A stretch of 64,000 nt of DNA. Origin: Bradyrhizobium sp. (GTDB lineage: Bacteria > Pseudomonadota > Alphaproteobacteria > Rhizobiales > Xanthobacteraceae). The notes under the pieces are model-generated. The model made no database searches, was not told where the DNA came from, and was given only the letters and a program-made list of their open reading frames with translations. This document shows, piece after piece, positions 27,290 to 36,293 of this stretch (within the stretch, counting starts at the first letter, position 1; every line of letters starts with the position of its first letter). Made by a program: the position numbers and the translations under genes. The stretch spans positions 1 through 64,000 of the forward strand of contig NZ_JALHLP010000008.1 in NCBI RefSeq assembly GCF_022844465.1. The letters run 5' to 3'.

Positions 27290-28258
27290 ATGTCCATGCC
27301 TGCCTTGTTCAAGGGCCGCCTGTCGCTCCCCGTGATCGGCGCGCCGCTCTTCATCATCTCCGTGCCCGATCTCGTGATCGCGCAATGCAAGGCGGGTGTG
27401 GTCGGCTCGTTTCCGGCGCTGAATGCGCGTCCGCCGGCGCTGCTTGACGAGTGGCTGGCGCGGATCAAGGAAGAACTCGCCGCTTACGACAAGGCGCATC
27501 CCGAGCGGCCTTCGGCGCCGTTTGCGGTGAACCAGATCGTGCACCGGTCGAACAACCGGCTCGATCAGGATCTGGCGTTGTGCGAGAAGCACAAGGTGCC
27601 GATGATGATCACCTCGCTCGGCGCGCGCGAGGAGCTCAACCAGGCGGCGCATGGCTGGGGATGCCTCGTCTTCCATGACGTCATCAACCAGAAGTTCGCG
27701 CACAAGGCGGTCGAGAAGGGCGCCGACGGATTGATCCTGGTGTCGGCCGGCGCCGGCGGCCATGCCGGCGAGATTTCGCCGCTGGCATTCGTAGCGGAGA
27801 CGCGGGCCTGGTTCGACGGGCCCATCGCGTTGTCGGGCGCGATCGCGAACGGCCGCGCGATCCGCGCGGCGCGGGTCCTGGGCGCCGACTTCGCCTATAT
27901 CGGCTCCGCCTTCATCGCCACCACGGAAGCCAATGCGGTCGAGGGCTACAAGCAGATGATCACGGCCTCGGGCGCGGAAGACATCGTTTATTCAAATCTC
28001 TTCACCGGCGTCCACGGCAACTACCTGAAGCCGTCGATCGTTGCCGCCGGCATGGATCCCGACAATCTGCCGACTTCCGATCCTTCCAAGATGAGCTTCG
28101 GCACCGACGAATCCGGCGAGCGCGCCAAGCCGAAGGCCTGGAAGGAAATCTGGGGCAGCGGGCAGGGCATCGGCAGCCTCGCCAAGGTGGTGCCGGCGGC
28201 CGAACTGATCGCGCGTTTCAAGAAGGAATACGACGAGGCGGTCGACCCGCCGCTGTGA
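27290..28258 (+). CDS. nitronate monooxygenase-family FMN oxidoreductase
   Basis: About 322 residues from ATG 27290 (AAGGA nine bases upstream; the TTG at 27281 is too close). A TIM-barrel flavoprotein of the 2-nitropropane dioxygenase family, which oxidises alkyl nitronates. Visible motifs: PVIGAPLFIISVPDLV, GADGLILVSAGAGGHAG (FMN phosphate loop), LSGAIANGRAIRAARVLGADFAYIGS. It precedes an SDR and a thioesterase-like gene on the same strand. A paralogue lies at 36294. Confidence 0.88.
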   Translation: MSMPALFKGRLSLPVIGAPLFIISVPDLVIAQCKAGVVGSFPALNARPPALLDEWLARIKEELAAYDKAHPERPSAPFAVNQIVHRSNNRLDQDLALCEKHKVPMMITSLGAREELNQAAHGWGCLVFHDVINQKFAHKAVEKGADGLILVSAGAGGHAGEISPLAFVAETRAWFDGPIALSGAIANGRAIRAARVLGADFAYIGSAFIATTEANAVEGYKQMITASGAEDIVYSNLFTGVHGNYLKPSIVAAGMDPDNLPTSDPSKMSFGTDESGERAKPKAWKEIWGSGQGIGSLAKVVPAAELIARFKKEYDEAVDPPL

Positions 28259-28305
28259 GAGCTCTCACGGCGCGTGCCATCGTCAACGCGGCGGAGGATT
28301 GATCG

Positions 28306-29043
28306 ATGGTGGCAAGTGCGGATCTCGGCGGGCATGTCGCGCTGGTGACGGGCGCGTCCCGCGGCATCGGGGCGGCGATCGCGTTTGCCCTTGCCGAGGC
28401 CGGTTCCGCGGTCGCGGTCAATTATCGCGAGCGGGCCGACAGCGCCGAGGCCGTCGTCGCCGGCATCACGTCCATCGGCGGCCGCGCCGTAGCGGTCGCC
28501 GCCGATGTGTCGCGGGCCGCGGCCGTGACGGGCATGGTCGAACGGGTCGCCGCCACGCTCGGTCCAATCGACATTCTCGTCAACAATGCGGGTGTCGCCA
28601 TCGTGCGCGGCGTCGACGACCTCACCGAGGACGATTTCGACCGCACCATCGCGGTCAATCTGAAATCGGCATTCCTGTGTACCCAGGCGGTGCTGCCGGC
28701 GATGCGGGCGCGCGGATGGGGCCGCATCGTCAACATCTCCTCGGGCGCGGCGCGCGGCGCCGGCGCCATTGGCGTCCACTACAACGCCTCAAAAGCCGGC
28801 ATGGAGGGGCTGACGCGCGGCTACGCGGCGCGCCTCGTCAAGCAGGGCATCACCGTCAATGCGGTGGCGCCCTCGCTGATCGAGACCGACATGATGCGGG
28901 GGCGCACCGACCTGACCCGCAACATTCCGCTCGGCCGGATGGGGCAGGCCGACGAAGTCGCGCAAGCCGTGAAGATGGTGCTCGGCAATGGCTACATCAC
29001 CGGGCAGACCATCATGCTCAATGGCGGCATGGCGTTCATCTGA
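28306..29043 (+). CDS. SDR-family oxidoreductase (FabG-like)
   Basis: A 245-residue classical SDR: cofactor loop VTGASRGIG, NNAG in ILVNNAGVAIV, catalytic Ser in ISSGAARG, YNASK for Tyr and Lys, and a C-terminal GGMAFI. Closest in style to 3-oxoacyl-ACP/CoA reductases. It lies 47 bp after the nitronate monooxygenase and 80 bp before the thioesterase gene; a shared role in acyl-CoA metabolism is inferred. Confidence 0.9.
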   Translation: MVASADLGGHVALVTGASRGIGAAIAFALAEAGSAVAVNYRERADSAEAVVAGITSIGGRAVAVAADVSRAAAVTGMVERVAATLGPIDILVNNAGVAIVRGVDDLTEDDFDRTIAVNLKSAFLCTQAVLPAMRARGWGRIVNISSGAARGAGAIGVHYNASKAGMEGLTRGYAARLVKQGITVNAVAPSLIETDMMRGRTDLTRNIPLGRMGQADEVAQAVKMVLGNGYITGQTIMLNGGMAFI

Positions 29044-29123
29044 GGGACGCCCCGTCCAGCCTCGACTCCCTGCCGCGGGCAAGGCAAGAAGCGGTCCCCT
29101 TCACCCGACAGGACCCCGCGCCC

Positions 29124-29897
29124 ATGGAAGCCATCTTTCGCGTTGACGGCAAGGACGTCGTCACCAGTCCGCTTGCGGCGGGACCGTGGGACCCGCGCAT
29201 GCAACACGGCTCGCCCCCGGCGGCGCTGGCGGTCTGGGTGGCGGAGAACATTCCTACCCCGGTTCCGATGCGGGTCGCGCGCGTAAGCGTCGATCTGATG
29301 CGCCCGGTTCCGGTGGCACCGCTGACAATCGAAAGCGAAGTCTTGCGGGAAGGGCGCAAGATCCAGCTTTGCGCCGTCAGGCTGTCAGCGGCAGGCGTCA
29401 TCGTGGTCGCGGCCACCGTGCTGAAAATCAAGGCGCAGGCCAGCGAATTGCCGCCAGAGGCCGCGATACTGCCGGTCGAGCTTCCCGGCCCGGCCCAATC
29501 GCGCGTCGAGCCGGCCGACTTCTCGTCCAGTCCGTTCGTGACCGGGATGTCGCTGCGCGCCGCCCGCGGCAGGTTCGGCGTGCCGGGGCCCGGTGCGATC
29601 TGGTATCGCGTCGACCGGCCCATCGTCGAGGGCTCGCCGGTCTCGCAGCCGATGCGGGCGATGGCGGCGGCGGATTTCTGCAACGGCACCTCGGCGGTGC
29701 TGGATTTTCGCCACTGGACCTTTCTCAACGCCGACCTGACCGTGAACTTCGCCCGGGAGCCGGTCGGCGACTGGATCCTGGTCGACGCCGAGTCCTGGAT
29801 CGGTCCTGATGGGGCGGGGCTGGCAATGGCAAGGCTCGCCGACGAGCGCGGTTATTTTGGCCGCGCCATCCAAACCCTGGTCATCGAAAAGCGTTGA
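29124..29897 (+). CDS. acyl-CoA thioesterase-like protein (double hotdog)
   Basis: About 257 residues from ATG 29124. The arrangement HGSPPAALAVWVAENIP...MRVARVSVDLMRPVPVAPLTIESEVLREGRKIQLCAVRL is the N-terminal hotdog of the TesB-like thioesterase-family, and LTVNFAREPVGDWILVDAESW near the end is the second. It probably hydrolyses acyl-CoA. It follows the SDR gene. Confidence 0.85.
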   Translation: MEAIFRVDGKDVVTSPLAAGPWDPRMQHGSPPAALAVWVAENIPTPVPMRVARVSVDLMRPVPVAPLTIESEVLREGRKIQLCAVRLSAAGVIVVAATVLKIKAQASELPPEAAILPVELPGPAQSRVEPADFSSSPFVTGMSLRAARGRFGVPGPGAIWYRVDRPIVEGSPVSQPMRAMAAADFCNGTSAVLDFRHWTFLNADLTVNFAREPVGDWILVDAESWIGPDGAGLAMARLADERGYFGRAIQTLVIEKR

Positions 29898-29946
29898 TCT
29901 GCGGGCCGCACGGCGAGCCGCGGTCGTCGCGACCGCGGCTGCCGGA

Positions 29947-31530
29947 TCATTCGAGTTCGATCGGTTGAAAGCGACCGGCTTCGTCAAGCGCCGTGCCCCA
30001 GATCTTGTTCGATGCCTGGTGCTCGGCCCGGCCGAAGCCGAGCGTGGTACCAAGGCCGAGATCGAGATTTCGGGTATTCTCCAGCGTGTCGATCAGCTTT
30101 TCGGTGTCGAGCTGGGGCCCGGTCCGCTTCAACGCCTGGATCAGCACGTTGGCGGCGACATAGCCTTCGAGCGACACGTAGTCGGGCGCCTCGCCGGGGA
30201 AGAACTTGGCCAGCGCGTTCTTGTACTCCAGCACCGCCGACGAATAACCCGAGACCGCCGGGACGACCTGCGTCACGATGACCCCGCTAGCATAACGCGC
30301 GCCGAGCAGCTTCAACTCTTCCGCGAGCGCGGTAGAGCCGACGAACGAGACGTTGGTGTAGATCATGGTGGGATAGAGATCGCGGGTCTTCTCGATGAAC
30401 TTCGCCGCGGCGCGATAGGTGGCGACCATCACGACCGCCCTGATCGGCGTCTTCTGCGCCTTCAACTGGTTGACGGCGTCTTCCACATCGACCGAATTCC
30501 GCTGGTAATTGAGGCGGAGGATCGTGCCGTCGTTGACGCCCATGGTGCGAAACGCCTTTGCCACCCCGGCGAATCCGGCGTCGCCGTACGAATCCTGCTG
30601 GGCAAATACCGCGATTTGCCGCGGCTGAATCCGGCGCATCTTGACGAGGTAGCGGACGACGGCGTCGGTTTCCTGCACGTAGCTGGCGCGATAGTTGAAT
30701 ACGTAGCGGTCCGGCGGATCGTTGCGCAGCAGGTTCGCTCCGGTGAAGGCGCCGAAGAACAGCATCTTGCGCTCGAGCGCGTAGGGAATCGCCACCGCCG
30801 CGGTCGGCGTCCCGACATTGCCGATGATGCCGAACACCTGATCTTTTTCATAAAGCTGCTTCATCGCATCGATGGTGCGCGTCGGCTCGTAGCCGTCGTC
30901 GGCGGCAAACAGCTTCAGCATCCGCCCGTCAATGCCGCCGGATTCGTTGACACGATTGAAAGCGGTCTCGATTCCGAGCTTCATTTGCCGTCCCAGCTCC
31001 CTGGCCGCGCCGGAAAACGGGGCTGCGATGCCGAACCGGATTTCCCGCTCGCTGATGCCGCGCGGGAAGGGACCGGTCGGGGTCGGCGGGACGGAAACCG
31101 CCGGCGCCGTTGCCGCGGTGGCTGCGGTCGCTGCCACAGCGGCGGACGGGCCAATGACGCTGGACAGGCTGGGCCCGGCAATCGAGCGTTCGAGGTCGGC
31201 GAGCTGACGGTCGGCGCGGCTGCAATCCATCCGTCCCAGCGTGACCGAGGCGCGGCCGTCGGTGACGCTCTTATCGAACACCTTGGTGAGGTCGGAGCGC
31301 TCCGCCTCGTTCGAGGAGGCTTCCCGGATCACTGCTGTAAACTTGTCGACGATGGTCTGGATGCGGGGGCGTGCGATGTCGCGGCAGGCCTGTGCCGATC
31401 CGATCACTGGTCCGACGCGAACGGCGAGGTCGCGCACGATATCGATGTCGCCGGCGCGGGCGCCGCCGGCCATGCCCAACAGCAGGGCGGCGGACAGCGC
31501 GGATAAGAGGGTGATCCGGTGCGACGTCAT
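29947..31530 (-). CDS. branched-chain-amino-acid-type ABC binding protein with extra N-terminal domain
   Basis: About 527 residues from ATG 31530 (AAGGAG upstream). After the signal peptide (MTSHRITLLSALSAALLLGM, cleaved at ARA) comes a helical domain of about 110 residues with two Cys (SAQACRDIA, RMDCSRADRQ), an Ala/Thr/Pro linker, then a full Peripla_BP_6 domain (EIRFGIAAPFSGAARELGRQM; AADDGYEPTRTIDAM; GIIGNVGTPTAAVAIPYA). LivJ-type proteins are normally about 370-400 residues, so the N-terminal domain is an addition. No permease is adjacent. Ligand unknown. Confidence 0.85.
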   Translation of the reverse strand: MTSHRITLLSALSAALLLGMAGGARAGDIDIVRDLAVRVGPVIGSAQACRDIARPRIQTIVDKFTAVIREASSNEAERSDLTKVFDKSVTDGRASVTLGRMDCSRADRQLADLERSIAGPSLSSVIGPSAAVAATAATAATAPAVSVPPTPTGPFPRGISEREIRFGIAAPFSGAARELGRQMKLGIETAFNRVNESGGIDGRMLKLFAADDGYEPTRTIDAMKQLYEKDQVFGIIGNVGTPTAAVAIPYALERKMLFFGAFTGANLLRNDPPDRYVFNYRASYVQETDAVVRYLVKMRRIQPRQIAVFAQQDSYGDAGFAGVAKAFRTMGVNDGTILRLNYQRNSVDVEDAVNQLKAQKTPIRAVVMVATYRAAAKFIEKTRDLYPTMIYTNVSFVGSTALAEELKLLGARYASGVIVTQVVPAVSGYSSAVLEYKNALAKFFPGEAPDYVSLEGYVAANVLIQALKRTGPQLDTEKLIDTLENTRNLDLGLGTTLGFGRAEHQASNKIWGTALDEAGRFQPIELE

Positions 31531-31597
31531 GGCATGCTCCTTGAGAACGGATTCGTGGCGCAACGGCTCTTGGCCATCGTCACGTCCTCCACTCAGT

Positions 31598-32146
31598 TTA
31601 CTGGTTTGTACGCGGCGGTGCTGCTTGAGCCGGATCCTCGCGCCACTGCATGAACTTCTTGAGCAATTGCCCCGACGGCTCGGATGTTGCCGGACTGCCC
31701 GGCGGGGTGGCGGCGAGAATGGCCTGGAATTCACTGATAGCAGGTTTCGGAGTGGCTTCCTTGGACTGGAACAGGGCGGACTTGATTGTCTGCGCAACCC
31801 CCGACGTGGTCGCCGGCTCGCTCTCGCCCTGCCGCGAGCCCGGCACGACAATAACGAAGAAAAGAGCCACGACCGCCGAAACGCCGATGGCGGCGGCAAA
31901 GCGCGCCGCAACGCTCCACAACGCTCCTTTCGGCTCCGGTTCGGGTTCGCGCATCACCTCGGGATCAAGTGGGTGCCGCAGCGAGTCGGCTACGGCGCCT
32001 TCAAGCCGGGAATCGAACGACTCCGGCGAAAACGTCGTCGCGGGAGCGACCTCGCGCGAGGTGGCGGATCGGTCGCGCAACCAGCGGGGGGCGTAATAGA
32101 GGGGGTCGCGGGGGTTGAGATGATCTTGCTCGCTCACGCTACTCAT
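31598..32146 (-). CDS. single-pass membrane protein, unknown function
   Basis: About 182 residues from ATG 32146, chosen for GAGGAG seven bases upstream over the ATG at 32161. A charged cytoplasmic N-terminal segment (NPRDPLYYAPRWLRDRSA) is followed by one membrane helix (AARFAAAIGVSAVVALFFVIVV, about residues 80-105) and a polar C-terminal tail (LLKKFMQWREDPAQ). It lies just upstream of the binding-protein gene in the same direction. Function unknown. Confidence 0.7.
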   Translation of the reverse strand: MSSVSEQDHLNPRDPLYYAPRWLRDRSATSREVAPATTFSPESFDSRLEGAVADSLRHPLDPEVMREPEPEPKGALWSVAARFAAAIGVSAVVALFFVIVVPGSRQGESEPATTSGVAQTIKSALFQSKEATPKPAISEFQAILAATPPGSPATSEPSGQLLKKFMQWREDPAQAAPPRTNQ

Positions 32147-32753
32147 ACTCTTACTCCTCATGACCTGGCTTCATGACACATGGCTGAACGTTTGGCTGCT
32201 GAACGTCGAAACGTCCGCGCGCGCATCTGGCGGCTTCCGGCGAAATCGAAGCGGTACCGGGAGCCGGCCATGGCCGCCCCGACGCCGCGTTGCCTGGACC
32301 GTAATTCGGAATCTATACGAGCGGCGTGGCCGCTGTCGGCTACACTCATCTGCGAGATCGAATCTCGAGACCCCACGACCCCCATCGCCACCGCTGCCTT
32401 CCCCTCGGCAAATCTGCTGTTGCGAACCAATCGATGCCAGACGCCGATTCCGACAGCATCAATTAATTTTATTTTTGTTAATGATAGTGCGGCAAGACGA
32501 ATTTAGGTCCAAAGTTTGACGAAAGTAAGTTGAGCGTTGCGGACTTCGCAGCTCGATCCAGCGCAAAGCAGCCGCTGGAAGCCCTCTTGCCGTATTTCTA
32601 CCATTCCAGCGATCGAAACGCGCCGCAAATGCGACGGAATTGCTGCTTGCAGCTGCGGTTTTTGCCGCCGCCGTCGCGTCTCCGCGCATTAAGAACTCGT
32701 TAACCAAACTCGCTCACGGTTAACCATTCAATAAGAAAGGCGAGTTGATCACC
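32147..32753. other. intergenic region upstream of min operon
   Basis: About 600 bp without a supported gene. The open frames here are arginine-rich and lack ribosome sites. Two parts stand out: an AT-rich tract near 32455-32480 (aattaattttatttttgtta) and the CtrA-type boxes at 32689-32704 and around 32720. The repeated gaacgt units at 32190-32215 could be operator-like but are not supported further. Confidence 0.6.
32689..32704 (+). promoter_or_regulatory. CtrA-type box upstream of minC
   Basis: TTAA at 32689-32692, seven bases, then TTAAC at 32700-32704: an exact match to the CtrA consensus TTAA-N7-TTAAC. A second, partial box (ttaaccattcaataa, 32720-32734) follows. It sits 50-65 bp upstream of minC. 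In Sinorhizobium meliloti minCDE is reported to be under CtrA control, which fits. Confidence 0.7.
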
Positions 32754-33455
32754 ATGGACGTCCGAGCGGATCCCACGCGTCAATTGGTCCGGCTGCGCGG
32801 CCGGTCCTATGTCGCGTTCGTGTTCAGCCCCGTCGTGCCGATCGTGGAGTGGCTCGCCGAAATCGACGCCACGCTGGCGCGCTCGCCGGGCTTTTTCGTC
32901 GGCAAGCCGATCGTGCTCGACCTCGCCGCCGTGGACTTGAGCGGTTCTGCCATCGCCCATCTCGTCGGCAGTCTCCAGCAGCGCAGCATTCGCGTGCTCG
33001 GCATCGAAGGGGTGGACGAGGATCGCCTGGCGGCGGACATGCCTCCATTGCTGACCGGCGGCCGGGCCTGCGTGATCACGCGAACCGAGCCGCCGCCAAA
33101 GGCGGGGCCCGCAGACAAACCGAAGCCGAACTCGCTGCTGCTCGAAAGCCCGGTGCGGTCGGGCCAATCGGTCGTCTTCACCGATGGCGACGTCACGGTG
33201 CTGGGCTCGGTCGGTTCGGGCGCCGAGATCGTCGCGGGCGGATCGATCCACGTCTATGGGACGTTGCGCGGTCGCGCGATGGCGGGCGTCAACGGCAACC
33301 CGGCGGCGCGGATCTATTGCCAGAAGATCGAGGCGGAACTGCTCGCCATCGACGGTTACTACCAGACCGCAGAAGAAATCGACGTGTCGCTCCGCAACCG
33401 GCCGGCCCAAGCCTGGCTGCAGGGCGACACCATGAAAATCACCCCGCTGAATTAA
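32754..33455 (+). CDS. minC: septum-site determining protein MinC
   Basis: About 233 residues from ATG 32754; a TTG at 32745 in frame has AAAGG four bases upstream and is an alternative. MinC blocks FtsZ polymerisation away from mid-cell. The C-terminal beta-helix is plain: SLLLESPVRSGQSVVF, DGDVTVLGSVGSGAEIVAGGSIHVYGTLRGRAMAG, then ARIYCQKIEAELLAIDG. The first gene of minCDE, 19 bp before minD. Confidence 0.95.
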   Translation: MDVRADPTRQLVRLRGRSYVAFVFSPVVPIVEWLAEIDATLARSPGFFVGKPIVLDLAAVDLSGSAIAHLVGSLQQRSIRVLGIEGVDEDRLAADMPPLLTGGRACVITRTEPPPKAGPADKPKPNSLLLESPVRSGQSVVFTDGDVTVLGSVGSGAEIVAGGSIHVYGTLRGRAMAGVNGNPAARIYCQKIEAELLAIDGYYQTAEEIDVSLRNRPAQAWLQGDTMKITPLN

Positions 33456-33474
33456 CCCGCTAAGGAGAACACGA

Positions 33475-34290
33475 ATGGCCAAGGTTCTGGTCGTTACATC
33501 CGGCAAGGGTGGCGTCGGAAAGACCACCTCCACCGCCGCGCTCGGCGCTGCGCTCGCACAGGGCGGGCAAAGCGTCGTGGTGGTCGATTTCGACGTCGGC
33601 CTGCGCAACCTCGACCTCGTGATGGGCGCCGAACGCCGCGTGGTGTTCGACCTCATCAATGTGGTGCAAGGCGTCGCCAAGCTCCCGCAGGCACTGATCC
33701 GCGACAAGCGCCTGGAGAATCTCTGGCTGCTTCCGGCTTCCCAGACCCGCGACAAGGACGCGCTGACCGATGAGGGCGTCGGCCGCGTGATCGCCGAGCT
33801 TTCGACGCGGTTCGACTGGATTCTGTGCGACAGTCCGGCCGGTATCGAGCGCGGCGCGACGCTGGCGATGCGTTACGCCGACCAGGCCGTCATCATCACC
33901 AATCCCGAAGTCTCCTCGGTGAGGGATTCCGACCGCATCATCGGCATGCTGGATTCGAAAACCGTCAAGGCGGAACGCGGCGAGCGCGTCGAAAAGCATG
34001 TCCTGATCACCCGCTACGATCCGGCGCGCGCGGCGCGCGGCGAGATGCTCGGCATCGACGACATCCTCGAAATTCTCGCGACTCCGCTGCTCGGAATCAT
34101 TCCCGAGAGCCAGGACGTGCTGCGCGCCTCCAACGTCGGCTCCCCGGTGACGCTCAACAATGCCGAAAGCCCGCCGGCCCGAGCCTATTTCGACGCCGCC
34201 CGGCGGCTGCGGGGCGAGGAGGTCGCCATGGTGGTACCCTCCGAGCGCAAGGGCTTCATGGACCGGATCCTGGGACGGAGGGCCGCATGA
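33475..34290 (+). CDS. minD: septum-site determining ATPase MinD
   Basis: A 271-residue deviant-Walker P-loop ATPase: [28 protein letters not shown], and [10 protein letters not shown] (Walker B region). The C-terminal amphipathic helix for membrane binding is [19 protein letters not shown]-bound MinD sits on the membrane, recruits MinC and is released by MinE. Preceded by AAGGAG; its stop overlaps the minE start by four bases (atga). Confidence 0.97.
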   Translation: MAKVLVVTSGKGGVGKTTSTAALGAALAQGGQSVVVVDFDVGLRNLDLVMGAERRVVFDLINVVQGVAKLPQALIRDKRLENLWLLPASQTRDKDALTDEGVGRVIAELSTRFDWILCDSPAGIERGATLAMRYADQAVIITNPEVSSVRDSDRIIGMLDSKTVKAERGERVEKHVLITRYDPARAARGEMLGIDDILEILATPLLGIIPESQDVLRASNVGSPVTLNNAESPPARAYFDAARRLRGEEVAMVVPSERKGFMDRILGRRAA

Positions 34291-34583
34291 GCATGAAGCT
34301 GCTGCGGCTGTTCGGCAGCCGCCAAGCCTCCGCGCCGGTCGCGCGGGAGCGGCTGCAGATCTTGCTGGCGCATGAGCGCGGGCTGCTGGGCCAGACCGAC
34401 CTTCTGGTGACGCTGCGGGAGGAAATTCTTGCGGTCGTTTCCAGGCACGTGGTGCTGGATCCGGATAAGGTCATCGTCAAGCTGGAGCGGGGCAAGAACG
34501 TCTCGACGCTGGAAGTCGATATCGAAGTCCCCAACAGTTTCGACAAGTCGGTCGCGGCTGCCGACAGGCGCATGGCCGGCTGA
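34287..34583 (+). CDS. minE: cell division topological specificity factor MinE
   Basis: 98 residues, starting at the ATG that overlaps minD's stop (atga), so translation is coupled. The N-terminal membrane-targeting stretch (MSMKLLRLF), the MinD-stimulating helix [13 protein letters not shown] and the C-terminal dimer domain ([28 protein letters not shown]) are all present. Normal length. Last gene of minCDE. Confidence 0.96.
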   Translation: MSMKLLRLFGSRQASAPVARERLQILLAHERGLLGQTDLLVTLREEILAVVSRHVVLDPDKVIVKLERGKNVSTLEVDIEVPNSFDKSVAAADRRMAG

Positions 34584-34609
34584 GTGTTAATGCCGCCATC
34601 GCTCCGGCT

Positions 34610-36172
34610 CTATCCCACCATCCGCCCGCGGCCGGTCCAAAATCCCGCCTTCAGCACCTTCTTGTCGACCTTGCCGACGCCGGTCATCGGCAGCGCGTCG
34701 ACGAACTTGATGTGCTTGGGCGCGTGCGCCGAGCCCTTCTTCGCCTTGACCAGGTTGATCAATTCGTCGGCGTCCGGCCTTGCGCCTTCGCGGGCCACGA
34801 TCACCGCGGTAACGGCCTCGCCCCATTTGTCGTCGGGCACGCCGACCACGGCGACCATGGCGACATCGGCGTGCTGCGACAACACGTCTTCGACCTCGCG
34901 CGGAAAGATGTTGAAGCCACCGGAGACGATCATGTCCTTCTTGCGGTCGAGGATGAACATGTAGCCGCGCTCGTCCGATCGCGCGATGTCGCCGGTGTGC
35001 AGCCAGCCGCTCTTCAGCGTCTCGTCCGTTGTGTCCGGCCGTTTCCAGTATTCGGCCATCACATGCGTTGCGCGCACGCAGATCTCGCCGGCCTCGCCGG
35101 TTGCGACCTCGCGGTCGTCATTGTCCAGGATCTTGACCTGGCAGGCGGCGATCGGGAAGCCGCACGACAGGAACAGTTCCGGCGTGGCGGGGTCGTGGTC
35201 GGCCTTGCGCAGCACCGACACCGGGTAGCATTCGGTCTGGCCGTAAAGCTGCGAGAACACCGGCCCGATCCTCTCGATGCCTTCAACCAGTCGGCTCGGC
35301 GACATCGCGGAGGCGCCGTACAGCAGCAATTCGAGCGAGGTGAGGTCGGTCTTGTCGAGCGCGGGATGGTCGAGCATGACGTAGATCATCGTCGGCACGA
35401 ACAGCGTGAAGTTGATGCGCTCGCGCTCGATGGTGTTGAACACCGCCTCGGGATCGAACCCCTTGAGCATATGCACGGTGCCGCCGCGCATCAGCGTCGG
35501 CAGAACCTTCGTCCCAGCGACGTGGCTGATCGGAGCGACCGTCAGGTAACGCGGGGTATCCGGAATCTCGAAATCGGCCAGGATCGCGTTGGCGAAGCCG
35601 CCATATTCGCGATGATAGCGCAGCGCGCCCTTTGATTTGCCGGTGGTGCCGCCGGTGTAGTTGAGGGTGGCGATGTCGTCGGGGCCGGCGAGGTTGCGCG
35701 CCGTGGCGCTGCCGGCGGCCTCGATCGCCCGCAGCAGATCGGCGCCGTAATCGGCCGGGCCCAGCGTGAACACGGTCTTGAGGCCTGATGCCCGCGCGGC
35801 GAGTTCGCCGCCGCGATCGCGGAACGTGACGCCGTCCACCACCAGCATCTGCGCTTCGGAATCCTCCAGCTGGAACAGCTGGTCATCCAGCGAAACCAGC
35901 GGATGCAGCCAGGTGATCGCCAGCTGCGAGAGCTGGGCGGCGACGCCCGCGCACCAGGCATCGGCGCGGTTGGCGGTCAGGAAGGCTGCGCGGGTGCCGG
36001 GCGCAAAGCCCGCTTGCATGAACACCGCCTGCATCCGCCCGATCATGTCGATGGCGCCCTGGTAGGTGATCGATCCGCCCGGCCAACTGAATGCGGTGCG
36101 TCCGGGATAACGCGCCAGCGCCCGCAAGGTCTGTTCGCACACGGCCGGAAACGCGTAGAGCGGATTGCTCAT
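34610..36172 (-). CDS. AMP-dependent acyl-CoA synthetase
   Basis: A 520-residue ANL-family ligase: P-loop LNYTGGTTGKSKGAL, YGQTECYPVS, GYMFILDRKKDMIVSGGFNIFPREVE at the hinge, and the catalytic Lys in MTGVGKVDKKVL. It activates a carboxylic acid with ATP and CoA. The substrate is not evident; the spread of adenylating enzymes in this window (four in total) fits a metabolically broad soil bacterium. Divergent from the nitronate monooxygenase at 36294, with which it may share control. Confidence 0.9.
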   Translation of the reverse strand: MSNPLYAFPAVCEQTLRALARYPGRTAFSWPGGSITYQGAIDMIGRMQAVFMQAGFAPGTRAAFLTANRADAWCAGVAAQLSQLAITWLHPLVSLDDQLFQLEDSEAQMLVVDGVTFRDRGGELAARASGLKTVFTLGPADYGADLLRAIEAAGSATARNLAGPDDIATLNYTGGTTGKSKGALRYHREYGGFANAILADFEIPDTPRYLTVAPISHVAGTKVLPTLMRGGTVHMLKGFDPEAVFNTIERERINFTLFVPTMIYVMLDHPALDKTDLTSLELLLYGASAMSPSRLVEGIERIGPVFSQLYGQTECYPVSVLRKADHDPATPELFLSCGFPIAACQVKILDNDDREVATGEAGEICVRATHVMAEYWKRPDTTDETLKSGWLHTGDIARSDERGYMFILDRKKDMIVSGGFNIFPREVEDVLSQHADVAMVAVVGVPDDKWGEAVTAVIVAREGARPDADELINLVKAKKGSAHAPKHIKFVDALPMTGVGKVDKKVLKAGFWTGRGRMVG

Positions 36173-36293
36173 TCTGTCCTCCCATCGGTCGTTCCGGTTT
36201 CGGTCCTGCGGACCGTCCTGGAAAGACGGGGCGATTTTGCCCTTGGCCCTCGACGTGCCATCTTGCGGGCAACGCTAGCAAGGGCACAAAGTT

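Noticed and set aside
32160..32519. Small open frames in the gap upstream of minC
   Set aside because: No ribosome site, Arg/Pro/Cys-rich translations and no hydrophobic or domain pattern.
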